64,000 nt of DNA. Origin: Kingdonia uniflora (lineage: Eukaryota > Streptophyta > Magnoliopsida > Ranunculales > Circaeasteraceae). The notes beneath the pieces were generated by a model. That model was given only the letters and a program-made list of their open reading frames with translations. It searched no databases and had not been told where the DNA came from. Location of the stretch: positions 1 to 64,000 of the forward strand of contig JACGCM010002207.1 in assembly GCA_014058105.1 (NCBI GenBank), in the 5' to 3' direction. Made by a program: the position numbers and the translations under genes. Below are positions 12,851 to 22,670 of the stretch, piece after piece (the first letter of the stretch is position 1; each line of letters begins with the position of its first letter).

Positions 12851-13205
12851 TCTTGCTGATTGATAACAGGTACTAAAGTGCGAGACCCTAGCTACTATCA
12901 ATGAGAAGTTGATGGAAGAAATTGTAAATCAAGAACCACAACCCTTAGTTGTGAGTATGAAATATTATATAAAGGAATATAGTACATCTAAACCTATACG
13001 TATTTATTACTTGTTTTATGATTATCTTTCTTTTTATGTGCAACTAAACTTGGTTGCACACTCAGAGGCAAACATCGTAGGAGTCAAAGACTAAAAACAA
13101 AAGTACGAGTTAAGCACAAAATATGAAGAAGCGCAGAGGAATAGTTAAGTAAGAGAGATAAGAATATAAGTTAATTTAGACATGTGTCATTGGACAAGAC
13201 CTTCT
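12851..13205. other. gap with one short exon-like stretch
   Basis: A plus-strand stretch at about 12870-12955 reads ATINEKLMEEIVNQEPQPLV and could be a small exon ahead of the unknown frames at 13926-14890. No other signal is seen. Confidence 0.25.
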
Positions 13206-13244
13206 GTAGTAATGTAAATTGATTCAATAGTTTATTTTTTGTTA

Positions 13245-13660
13245 GATGAGACTTTCTATGTCAGTGAATTTGTTGATATTATCTATCATGCCTTTTAAAT
13301 ATGGTCAAATTTTTTGGTATATGAATACTTATTACCAATATTATCTATCATACCTTTTAAATATTGTCAAATTATTTGATTTTGACATATTATTATCGAC
13401 AATTGTAGAAATTGACAATATTGTCTATCATGCCCTCTAAAGATTGTCGACTTTTTTTGATTTCAACAATTTATTGTCGATAATTGTGGTAATCGGCAAT
13501 ATTGTATTGATTTAATCGACCAAATTAGAAAATTGTCGAAAGATACGAATGCAGACAATTTTATTGTCGCTTAAGATGGTCGTTGACAAATTTATTGTCA
13601 ACTCTGGTGGGTCGTCGATAATTTATTGCCGACTTATATTGTACTCGGCAATTTACTATC
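13245..13660. repeat. array of TTGTCGA/TCGACAA-type motifs, left
   Basis: Imperfect repeats with cores such as ATTGTCGA, TCGATAAT, TCGGCAAT, GACAATTTTATTGTCG and their reverse complements recur every 20-60 bases, together with a repeated TATCATGCC(T/C)T(T/C)TAAA phrase near 13286, 13350 and 13427. Clustered subterminal repeats like these are typical of CACTA and some other DNA transposons. No CACTACAAGAAA-type end was found, so the class is uncertain. Confidence 0.5.
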
Positions 13661-13925
13661 CAGTCTCTGAATAGGTCTTTTGTACGCTGATTTTGTGTTT
13701 TTATGTATAAACCCATGATTGATAGGTGAATGCTACTCATGATATGTGGTACACCAAATATATTCACGAAACCAACAGGCTTTCAAGTTGTCCTGTGACT
13801 TTTAATTTGCCTTTCACCAAAATATTAATGATGTATCTCAAAACGGGACCTATACTATACAGAAAACCAAACTGACGATATTCGAAGAGATGAGATTCAA
13901 TCTTCAAAATTACAATAATTAGTGG

Positions 13926-14890
13926 GTGGGTGCATCTTTGTCATCCTACGCTTATAGTTTGGTTTTAAATTACTTTGTTTTAATTTTTAACTACTCTATC
14001 GTGGTTGTGTTTGCGATGCAGGGAGTGCGGCGCATAACACTAAAAGGTACCATTGAAGGAGAGGATTTTCAAGATCGTAATGACCCGACATGGGAGGAAC
14101 TAGGTCTGCACTTCACTCAACTTTTAACTATTACTCAAGAGGGTCCTAAAGGGGAATATCAAGATGATTTGATCTTACCAGGGGGGAGTATAACGAGATG
14201 ATCGATTCGGGGTTGAAGAAGATTGATCATGAAACAAAGCTAAGGCAAACTTTGTTTCAACCATTTAATTGGTTCCAACTTGATATACGGGATGTTGAAA
14301 GGGATAGGAACACAACATTTAGGGTTGTTGCGTCATATGAGTATCAGAGCCAATTGAAGTTCTTGAATGTGAAGCAGTCCTTGTGTACCTTGATGACCAA
14401 AAAACCTTCTTATTGGAAGAGTATGTTCAGTCAGACGTTAGATGTAGCTTACAATAATTTGGTAGAGAGAAGGTATGGCACTTTGTTACGGGCCTTTAAC
14501 TTTAATGGTGTATTCATGAAATATTTGTATATGGGTCATTTGTTGGCAACATATTACGAGAAGGTGGTGATCTTCATCAGCAACAAGGAGGCCCTGACGT
14601 TTTTAACCATGTTCTGGCCGAAAGCAAACAACAAGATTATCAAATTTAAGAGGTTTGAAAGCATTCTTGTTGATAGTACAAAGTATTGGTAGGTTGGGAT
14701 GACATCTGATAAAAACTTTATGAAATTGAAGACCGAGTACCTATCACCTATTCTTCTGGTTTCTACACTATGGTGGGCAAATGTGCAATTGGAGATTCCA
14801 GATAATTTTATGAAGGCATCTCTAAAGACCTATTTCGACGTGCCAAACCAAGCTTGGATGAAGTTGGTGAAAATTAAACAGCAACGTTAA
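13926..14890 (+). pseudogene. decayed unknown coding stretch between the two arrays
   Basis: Three consecutive plus-strand frames (13926-14201, 14198-14692, 14699-14890) form a nearly continuous coding stretch. The break at 14198-14201 is a 4-base overlap (ATGA), and 14692 is a single in-frame TAG. Readable parts include DPTWEELGLHFTQLLTITQEGP and, later, QTLFQPFNWFQLDIRDVERD and AFNFNGVFMKYLYMGHLLATYY. I recognise no family. The position between two arrays of subterminal-type repeats suggests a transposon-encoded protein or captured cargo rather than a host gene. Confidence 0.4.
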
Positions 14891-15605
14891 CCCACGGGAT
14901 TACAGCATAATTAACAATTTTTTGTCTTGAATGTTGTACATATTTGTATTTTTTTTTATGATGTACAGTTGGTGCCTAAATCTATGTATTTGTAGCTTGT
15001 GGACAAAAGTAGTTGTTTGACAAAATATTTATAATTGTTGAGTTGATGGTGCAATCCATACAGTCAGACGAACATATGGAATGAAAACTGACAGACAAGT
15101 AACGACAAATACAAAATGAAAAAAACACCATTTTTCATAATCAAAACTTTCATTACATAGGAATTATTAGGTCACAGTTATACATCATATATATCATTAG
15201 ATGGTTCAAAATAGATACTACACTAACATCTTAACCCCAAAATCATTAAATACAATCTACAGGTCCCCAATCTCAAATATATTCCCTTCAATCAGATTAT
15301 TCGGAAGATGACTCCCAGGAGGCTTCCAACTCCTCTAAATATTTGTTATGCCAATATTCACTTTCTAAATGTCCGTATTATAATTTGAAGTCTATGTGTG
15401 CTTACCTTTCTCATTCTGCAGCTTCCAATGTTTCCATACGTAATACTACTTGGGTCCAAAATACTTCATCAACCTATTCATTAGGGGGGGGACGAGGGGA
15501 ATTACTTCATTATCGTAGTCATCATGTTCCATGCCAAAACACTCATGGAATAAATTACACACCCATTGAATAAACCCCATATTTGTTACATAAACAGGTT
15601 TCACT
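14891..15605. other. non-coding stretch inside the array-bounded element
   Basis: AT-rich sequence without a recognisable frame. A plus-strand open stretch at 15343-15573 has no family features and I do not treat it as a gene. Confidence 0.35.
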
Positions 15606-15870
15606 GAGTTATATTGTCGACAACCCCATAGATCGATAATATTTTGTCGATTTCTGATGTCTTCGACAAAAATTTTGTCGATGCATTAGTTTTGCGACAA
15701 TTTACTCGTAAATTATTGTCGAATTATTCAACTAAGTCAATTTCGACAATTAAACTATGTAAATTTGTCGATTGCTGTGTGTACGACACTCCTAAATTAT
15801 CGCATAACCAAATTTCGACAATAACATATCGAAAAATTATGACAATAACACTCCTAAGAATTTTTGCACA
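15606..15870. repeat. array of TTGTCGA/TCGACAA-type motifs, right
   Basis: At least ten imperfect copies of TTTGTCGA, TTGTCGAC, TCGACAAT and their complements lie within 265 bases, denser than in the left array. The two arrays bracket the unknown coding stretch at 13926-14890. A CACTA pentamer occurs at 15871, but without a matching partner at the left. Confidence 0.5.
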
Positions 15871-16174
15871 CCACTAACCTGTTCGTCGCAGGTTTTAGGA
15901 GTAGATGTTGGGATGTCGTCTACTAACCTGTTAAATCAAACAAAATCAATACCTAAACTACCTCTGTAGTACAATTCCAACATCACGTTCCCAAAATATA
16001 GTTTCCACAATGGTAATGAAAACGAGGAGGGGAGATAGACTGAGAAAGATTCATACCATAACCAGAGGAAAAAAAGAGTGAAATTTGAATTTTAGAGTAA
16101 GAGAGAAAGTGAGTGAATTGTGAGATCAAGAGAGAGTGTAGCAAGAAGAGAATGTAGGGGAATCATCTCCCAAC
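15871..16174. other. gap, purine-rich
   Basis: Contains a GAGAGA-rich tract at about 16030-16155. No gene is seen. Confidence 0.3.
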
Positions 16175-16177
16175 TTA

Positions 16178-16661
16178 GAGCATCTCTTAAAGTGTCTCAC
16201 TGACTTGGTTAAAAAAAAGCCAAATCTAAGTCAGTGAGGCTCTATTTCCTCCAACAGTACCTGACTTAGATTTTTTAATAGCGCCCAAGTGTTGGGCGTC
16301 TCTGTTTATTTTTTTTGAAAAATAAATAAATAAATGTATTTTTTTATCAACCCAAATTGGGTGCCCAAGACTTGGGAGCTCGATTTGTTTTTTTGTTTTT
16401 TTTTTAAATATAGAATTGGGCTCCTAAGTCTTAGACGCCTGATTTGAATTTTTATTAAAAAAAACAATTGGGCGCCCAAACATTAGGCGCCCGATTATAA
16501 AACAAACAGGCGCCCAATAACAAAGTTAAAAACCAAGGTTGAGTCTTGGATTCTAAGACTTAACCTTGTTTTTGGAGACTCAAATCCAAGTTACTGAGGC
16601 ACTGTTGGAGGACGAAAATCCTAGGTGGCACTTTGGATTCCAAGGTAGTATCTTCAAATAG
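16178..16661. mobile_element. palindrome-rich Harbinger-like MITE
   Basis: The left end GAGCATCTCTTAAAG follows TTA (16175-16177). A second TTA lies at 16662-16664, immediately before the next element. The right end is only weakly like an inverted copy of the left. CACTGACTTGG near the left and its inverted counterpart CCAAGTTACTGAGG near the right support an inverted-repeat structure. The interior has no coding frame and holds the GC-rich palindromes listed separately. Confidence 0.55.
16281..16518. repeat. five short GC-rich palindromes spaced 40-80 bp apart
   Basis: Sites at 16281-16300 (GCGCCCAAGTGTTGGGCGTC), 16357-16382, 16415-16441, 16468-16494 and a half-site at 16508-16518 share a GGCGCCCAAG...TTGGGCGCC pattern. 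They are separated by AT-rich filler. The arrangement is too regular for chance and lies inside one MITE. Binding by a transposition protein is inference. Confidence 0.7.
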
Positions 16662-16821
16662 TTAGAGCAAACGCAGCAGGGTGTAGGTTGAGTTGGGTTT
16701 GCCAACCCAGACTCAAACCCACACCCAAACTTCTCCCATCAAGCACTGTTTGAGTATGATTTTGATGACCTGGCCCTACAGGAATTCAACTGAGTGTGGG
16801 GAACTCGCACTAATTTTTTTT

Positions 16822-16910
16822 GAGTTTTGCGGTATTTAGATCACCACGCGGTGTTCTTTTTAGCGCGCGGTAAAAGGAACACCGCGGGTGATCTAAACAC
16901 CTCCAAACTC
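16822..16910. repeat. about 35-bp inverted repeat upstream of H1 ORF1
   Basis: The left arm (16822-16856) and right arm (16878-16910) are near-perfect reverse complements containing TTTAGATCACC and the core GCGGTGTTC. The loop contains GCGCGCGG. The same GCGGTGTTC core forms the hairpin at 19529-19599. Confidence 0.8.
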
Positions 16911-16995
16911 AATTATTTTGATCAACTCTCCCTGGCTTCTTCTTCTTCCCCAAAACCAATTTCAAAGCAGAGGAGAACCTCTACGCTTTCCTGAA

Positions 16996-18460
16996 ATGGC
17001 GAACTTCGGCACTAGTAGTAATAACTCTACACCGTTGACCCCATCCTCTCAAAACCCTCCTTCAACACCATTCACTCAACATTCATTATCACAATTCACT
17101 TCATACCTCTACCAAAACCCATCGCAATTTCAATCTCAATTCTAATTACAGACCTCACTTCCATTTACTATGTCGCAAGGGGATCCCAGTTATGGACAAT
17201 ATCAAAGTCCATTTATACTATCTCAACCACAACCTTAGGCGTTTAGCCCGTACTATCAACCCTATCCGCTCACTCAACCTCAAGGTTTTCAACTGCCAAA
17301 TTACTTTCAGAACTATCTATTCTATGGTGAATCTACTCAGCACAGTCAAAGTGACGCAAATGCGTCAATACCTGTTGAAGCGGCGGCTCCCCAGAAAGAA
17401 AAAGGAAAAGGAAGAAAGAAAAAAGCACCCACAAAATAAAGACCAAGCGTGCAAGTGCCAGAAGCTACTGAGATTTTGGACGAGACGGATGATGCAAGAA
17501 TGCATTAGACGGACGCAGACTTTACGTGTCTCGCAAGGGCATAGGTAACAACTTCTGTCCAAACAAATGGCCGCACAAAGGGTTTTACTTTCTATCAAAA
17601 GGTTAATATTGCCTTTAACAGAGACCCCAAGTACCCCACACAACGATCATGTGGGTCGACCAAATCTCAGTGGTATGCCCTTAATGCACAATGTGTGCCG
17701 TATAAGGGGATAGTTGTTCAAGAACGATTTAGGAATAGCAGCAGAAAAATAGAAGAAGATCGGGTACGTTATAGTTTCTTTTAACTCAATTTCAATTATT
17801 TCTCGCGGATATACACGTTATTTATTTGTATTGGGTAATTTTTCGAATTATAGAAAAACGATGCACACAAAATCCATAAAGGCTTGAATGGCGGCAAGGA
17901 CTTCAAGCACCATGAAGCATATAAGATTTTGGCGCGAGAACCGCGATGGGCCAACCTAAGGGATGATAGGTTGAACCATGCGGTAAATGTACCAAGAAAT
18001 GTGGCCAGGAGAACATCGGACAATTCTTCTCCAGGGAACTCGATCGGATCAAACAATCTATCAAAGGACCCCGACGGTTCACCTACACCTCAATCCGTTG
18101 GCCCAAATTCTGACTTAGATGGTTCGTTGTATGAGGGTGGAAGCAGACCCATCGGCCAAAAAATCTATAGAAAGAATATTGGATCACAAAAGGCAATGGA
18201 GGGTGTTACTACATCTGGTAGCGGTGTCCATGCTCTGCTAGATGAACTACGGTTGGAGAAGATACAAGCGAAAGAAGAAAAGGAAAAAAAAAGAGTAGAA
18301 GTAATGCAACACTGGCAAGCCAAAATAGATTTGGAGCAAGCAAAGGAAGATCACAAAATTATGGAGAAAGACTTGAGTACTCTTTCTGGAAATTAATTGT
18401 AATACTATCTACAAAGGCAAGCTGAGATAATGGACCGTCTGGCCAATAGGGGCGGACAAG
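16996..18460 (+). pseudogene. H1 ORF1, Myb/SANT-like with NAM-associated C-terminus
   Basis: ATG at 16996 opens a Ser/Pro/Gln-rich N-terminus of the kind seen in PIF ORF1 proteins. It has in-frame stops near 17143 and 17236 and further breaks, including one after the Lys-rich KGKGRKKKAP block around 17400. A second exon after an intron at about 17769-17853 gives the characteristic C-terminal part: NGGKDFKHHEAYKILAREPR, then GSRPIGQK at about 18142-18170, and a charged coiled-coil tail ending near 18396-18460. In this family ORF1 is thought to bind DNA and assist the transposase. The 3' end meets the transposase 3' end tail to tail, and both appear trimmed there. The lesions make it non-functional. 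Confidence 0.72.
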
Positions 18461-19407
18461 TGTTCATTGTAACCGAATTGAATATGGTTTGGACAAGTGT
18501 TCCCCATTTGGGGTATATGCCATCCGCTAGGTAATACCCCATATCATAAGCTTTCCCAGCAATTGTATAATTGCAAGGCAGGGCGATACCATCGGCCAGG
18601 TCGGTGAAAATATGTGATTGTTACAGGACATTAATATCATTGTTAGACCTTGGTAACCCAAATAAAGCATGCCAAATCCAAAGGTCGTGTGAAGCTACCG
18701 CTTCAAGAATCGGTGTCGCCTTGGGGTAATGACTAGTAAATTGACCGTGCCAAGATTTGTGACAATTTTTTCATATCCAATGCATGCAATCAAGGCTTCC
18801 TAACATGCTGGGAAATCCCCGGGACTCTCCGATCGCTTTTAACTTTTCGACGTCGGCCGCGTTTGGTGCTCGAATATATTCCTCGCCAAAAAATTGTATA
18901 ACCGCAACACAAAACCTTTTCACACATAACAAGGTTGTGCTTTCTCCTATTCGGATATATTCATCAAAAAGATCTGCCACAACACCGTAGCTTAGGAAAT
19001 GTAGTACTGCGACTACCTTCTAGTACGGTGATAACCCCATAGTTGTTGGGTTTCTGGACAAAATAATGATCATGTGCAACGACTGCATCGAATAGACGCA
19101 TAAACATGTCTCTACTCATACGAAAACGTCGCTGAAATTCTCATGGCTTATATGTGCAATTCGGCTGGAAGTAGTATCGTATAATGCTATAATGCCCCAA
19201 TTGGTGATCTCGCTTCTTTCTCTTATCCTTACGGCCCATGACACTCCCGCAATAACTCAAAGTTGCATCCACAACTACTATGTTTACTACAGCTTGGTGC
19301 ATAACGCAAATTGTCGCCGTACAATTATAGATAAGATCATCATCGGAGGACGACGACGATAAACTTGGAGGATCGGGTATGGATGAATCGGATGATGAAG
19401 AAGACAT
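18421..19407 (-). pseudogene. H1 PIF/Harbinger DDE transposase, C-terminally truncated
   Basis: The minus-strand ATG at 19405-19407 opens a Ser/Asp-rich leader. A stop at 19141 and a frameshift near 19010 follow. The conserved part then reads DLFDEYIRIGEST, RGFPSMLGSLDCMHW (first catalytic Asp), LEAVASHDLWIWH, SNNDINVL (second catalytic Asp) and YYLADGIYPKW. The sequence breaks off just after this at about 18480. The VERxFG block with the third acidic residue and the C-terminal HNMIVEDE block, both present in H2, are missing here. A deletion at the ORF1-transposase junction explains this. It cannot be catalytic. Confidence 0.8.
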
Positions 19408-19528
19408 TTGAGGCTGTGGAGTTGAGAGAAAGGTGTAATACCAGATAGTAAACAAGTTTCCAATGGAAGAGAGAAGTATAAAAATGAGAGAAATGTAAAA
19501 GGAGAAGAAGTTGTGGGTCTTTTTCCCT

Positions 19529-19599
19529 AGATTTGGCGGTAAAATGAACACCGCACGATAAACTTTTTACCGCGCGGTGTTCATTTCACCGCCAAATCT
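19529..19599. repeat. 26-bp inverted repeat upstream of H1 transposase
   Basis: Arms AGATTTGGCGGTAAAATG... (19529-19554) and their complement (19574-19599) differ at one base. Both contain the core GAACACCGC / GCGGTGTTC shared with the hairpin at 16822-16910, and the loop carries CCGCG. It sits between the transposase and PMD genes, at the 5' side of the transposase. Confidence 0.82.
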
Positions 19600-19991
19600 A
19601 TGTTTGTATTCCTCAGTGACAATTTTGTTCGAATAGAATTGAATTCTATTTGAATAAAATTGCTCAATACCAAATTGTGCAAAATTGTTAAAATTTATTC
19701 GAACAGACAAATAGTCTGTGCGAATAGACATTGAAAAAACTTTACCAAAAACCTAAAAACATCACCAAATAGTCTGTAGAAATGTAAAACACTTCAGTGC
19801 AAATTTATTCGAACAAAGAAATAGTCAATTTCAACAAAAACTTCAGTCAATTTCAACATTAGATAATAATGGCTAATAAACATTAAAAACATCCAAAATA
19901 TCGTCTACAAATATATCGTCTACTCATAATCATCTACATAATCAAAGCACAGCTTTTGCATCGTCTAAAAAAATATAAAAAATACCTATAT
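19600..19991. other. H1 internal spacer
   Basis: AT-rich stretch with repeated TATTCGAACA / GTCTGTxxGAAxxG words around 19625-19830. No coding frame. Confidence 0.4.
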
Positions 19992-22174
19992 CTACTCAAA
20001 ATCATCTCCAGTACCCCGCCCTTTGCGGCTAGTACTGCCTCCCCTGGTTCGCAGACCAAATCCCTGCTGCCTCGTCCTCGCGCCTCCTCTAGGTGGTAGC
20101 GGCACCACCTGTACGTTACTCCCCCTCCTCAGTTGTAGGTCCTGAACAGGACAAAGAAACTTTATAAATATTTTGATAAAATAAATATGACATTAAGAAA
20201 AAATACCACAATAAATACATAAATAAATTACTTACATGGGCATATAGCTGATGATCTATACTGTTAATTTGCCTGTGGGTAATAGCAAGCTCATCCTCCA
20301 CCTCCTGGAGCCTCTGTGGGTCCCGCGCATACTCTGCAAGGACGAGTCGCATATACCATGGGTCAGGTGTCACAGCTCCTCTGTGCCGTAAGATGAAGAC
20401 ATGGGTGGCGGGTCCCTCAAGCGGGCGATGGGGAGCCTCTCACGCTGCCCTGTCCACTCCATATGCCACCCCAGGTCTGGCCCCTCCGCCTCACCAGGCA
20501 AACTGAAGTCCTGGGACAAACTATGAACCGACGCTAACGTAACCAACATGGGTGAAATACCAGCTCTGAGTGCACTCGGTCCGAACAGATCTAGATTCCC
20601 CATCCTTTGGGAATCTGTCAACATGTAGCCTACCTCCGAAGTTTGTTCAGCCCAGTATGAGGCGTAAGTCTCTCGCTCCTCCCCTACCACAAACTACTCA
20701 TAGTCAACAAACCCGACCTGTCTCATCTCATGTAAAGCTGCTGGACTAATATGTGGTGGCATGTTAAGCGGAGGATCGAAAGGAATACGCACCTCGCCAG
20801 TCACCTGCCTCCAAGATTTATCCCCCAAGTAATATTCTCACTTTCCGTTTGGTACTTGAAGTGGTATCCTTTTACGGGATAAGAGTTTTGCATTCAGTGC
20901 ATCCTCTGTCTCAGACACTGCAGAATCGAACCAAGGTTCCCATGTGATCGTCTCAACAGTGCGGTGATTAATATGGTAGTTGCCTATAATAAACAGATTG
21001 GCTGCCTGATCATTTGTTTTCTTCCTGTTCCTCCTCTCTAATGCTCTGAGGCGCGGATAGGCTGGGTACTTTACCTCTTCCTTGACTATAGGGTGACCAA
21101 CCCCACAATACTCGTAGAACCAATACTGCATTTTGGAAAAACAAAAAAAATAATTAGAATTTATATTTAAGACGTTTACTTGAAAAAATTTGATTTGTAA
21201 ATGGAAAAAGTGTTAGTGTACCGGAAGAAGTTGTACAAATTCAGTGATGGCACCCTCGATCGTGACTGCGGTATCCAAACCATGGTACAGGGAAGCAAGA
21301 ATAGCAGAACCCCAGTCATATTGGGCAGCCGAGTCCAAATCATTCACGGCCGCGAGATATCCAAGCGGGACGGTGTCGTTGGCCGTTTGAAACCACAAAT
21401 GTCCCATCATGAAGAGGATAAAAGCACGAACAATAGTAATATCATCCTCCCGATTAGCTTCGACGATCAAGTACATCCTTAAATGTGCAATGCTGACGTT
21501 CGTACTCTTTATATGACTGGAATCAATGTTGGGGAACAATTACCTCGTATTGGATAAAATAGACCATGTGTCATCATATGGCACTTGTGTCAGATATCGG
21601 CCGATGGACAATGATGTCAGTATAGTAAAATCGAAGGGAGTGACCCCTATCTCCGCACAAGTGAACAAAAACGTGTGTGTGGTCGCCCACCAATGCTCTG
21701 TAAGCGCCTGAATTAGCCGATTATCTGAATTGCCCAAGCGTATATCTATAAACTGCCCGAAAATATTCACCACGGCATCCCTTATAGCTGGGAGTGTGGC
21801 AATATTCTTCCACACTTTGAACACCGTAGTGAATGTGTCGTGCACACGCATCGAATCCCGATTTTGTTCATTGAGGCATTTTGTCAAACACTTGATTTAT
21901 GGAAAGAAAAAAAAATCAGAATTACACTCAAACTTACCGTGAGTTCCTTTCCCGTGTAATAGATGTGACTGACTCCGTCTGGGAGTTGGGTAATACACAT
22001 CCGCGGGAAGTTATCTTTGGTTGGGTTTGGTATATCTTGGGGTTGAACATCTTTAAATTTCACCCACTTTTTCTTTATTCCGGACCTCGAGCGAGTTACG
22101 GAACGCTCTGGATCTCTTGTTATTCTAAGCCCAGGCAGAGTACTGGGGTGTGGGTCTCCCTCTGGCATATACAT
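19992..22174 (-). pseudogene. H1 plant mobile domain (PMD) gene
   Basis: Four exons can be joined in frame by GT-AG introns: 22174-21938, 21890-21222, 21125-20236 and 20141-19992. The second exon holds the PMD (aminotransferase-like) core: GNSDNRLIQALTEHWWATTH, then EIGVTPFDFTIL, FMMGHLWFQ and YDWGSAILASLYHGLD. The C-terminus is RG-rich (PPRGGARTRQQ...RGTGDDFE). Four in-frame stops (TAA near 21541, TGA near 20839, TAG near 20692, TGA near 20371) interrupt an otherwise shift-free frame. Each could derive from CAA, CGA or CAG by one C-to-T change. PMD proteins in plants act in gene silencing and genome stability (MAIN, MAIL1), and transposon-borne versions are known. Its role in this element is unknown. 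Confidence 0.78.
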
Positions 22175-22462
22175 TTTGATTTTGTTAGAATTATAAGATT
22201 TTTTTACCAATGAATTTTTGAGAGAGAGGTAGATGTAAAAAACTAGAAAATAGTCGAATTCACTGGTGAGTTTTACTTACAGATAATGCGGCGGTGTTTT
22301 AATCTCCTCTAAATAAATAAATAAAAACCATGTTGGCAAACTCATACTGGTTGCTGTGAGAGGTTGAGTTTGAGTTGTGGGTTTGGTGGGCCAGGGTGTC
22401 AGAACCTACACCCAAACCCACACTTGCTGCTAGAGATGCTCTTAGTACTACACGTAACAACG

Positions 22463-22484
22463 ACGTCCACATAGGCGTGGACGT
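22463..22484. promoter_or_regulatory. ACGT-core palindrome in the CLPP5 upstream region
   Basis: ACGTCCAC and GTGGACGT form a perfect 8-bp inverted repeat around ATAGGC, 20 bases beyond the H1 right end and about 190 bp before the CLPP5 start codon. ACGT cores are typical bZIP contacts. A role in CLPP5 expression is inference from position. A (GAA)n tract at about 22619-22638 lies in the probable 5' UTR. Confidence 0.4.
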
Positions 22485-22670
22485 GATAGCTAAATTAACA
22501 ACGTAATAAATCCAAACCTCGCCTTCTCTCTTTCTCCGGCGTCGCTCTCTCATTAAAATAAAGTAGATAAGAAGACCTTTAGACGAAGCTAAAAACGACG
22601 AAACATCTCTACCAAAAGAGAAGAAGAAGAAGAAGAAGTTGTAGTTGTAGTAGTTGCAGAGCTGATAATA

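Larger units (their letters stand above)
16665..22441. mobile_element. PIF/Harbinger element H1 with PMD cargo
   Basis: Left end GAGCAAACGCAGCAGGG and right end (reverse complement) GAGCATCTCTAGCAGC are inverted. Both are followed inward by the shared words GGTGTAGGTT and GGGTTTG. A TTA target duplication flanks it at 16662-16664 and 22442-22444, as expected for PIF/Harbinger. The contents in order are a Myb/SANT-like ORF1 (+), a DDE transposase (-) and a plant mobile domain gene (-), all broken. Two strong hairpins lie upstream of ORF1 and of the transposase. The right end is about 230 bp before the CLPP5 start codon. Confidence 0.85.

Noticed and set aside
15343..15573. 76-codon plus frame between the arrays
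   Set aside because: No domain, contains a G-run and low-information sequence, and does not join in frame with 13926-14890.
13245..15870. TTGTCGA arrays as a CRISPR array
   Set aside because: Repeats are short, degenerate, in both orientations and irregularly spaced, and the DNA is plant nuclear.
17365..17643. 92-codon minus frame in H1
   Set aside because: It is antisense to ORF1, and its Cys/Phe-rich product mirrors the Lys-rich ORF1 segment.
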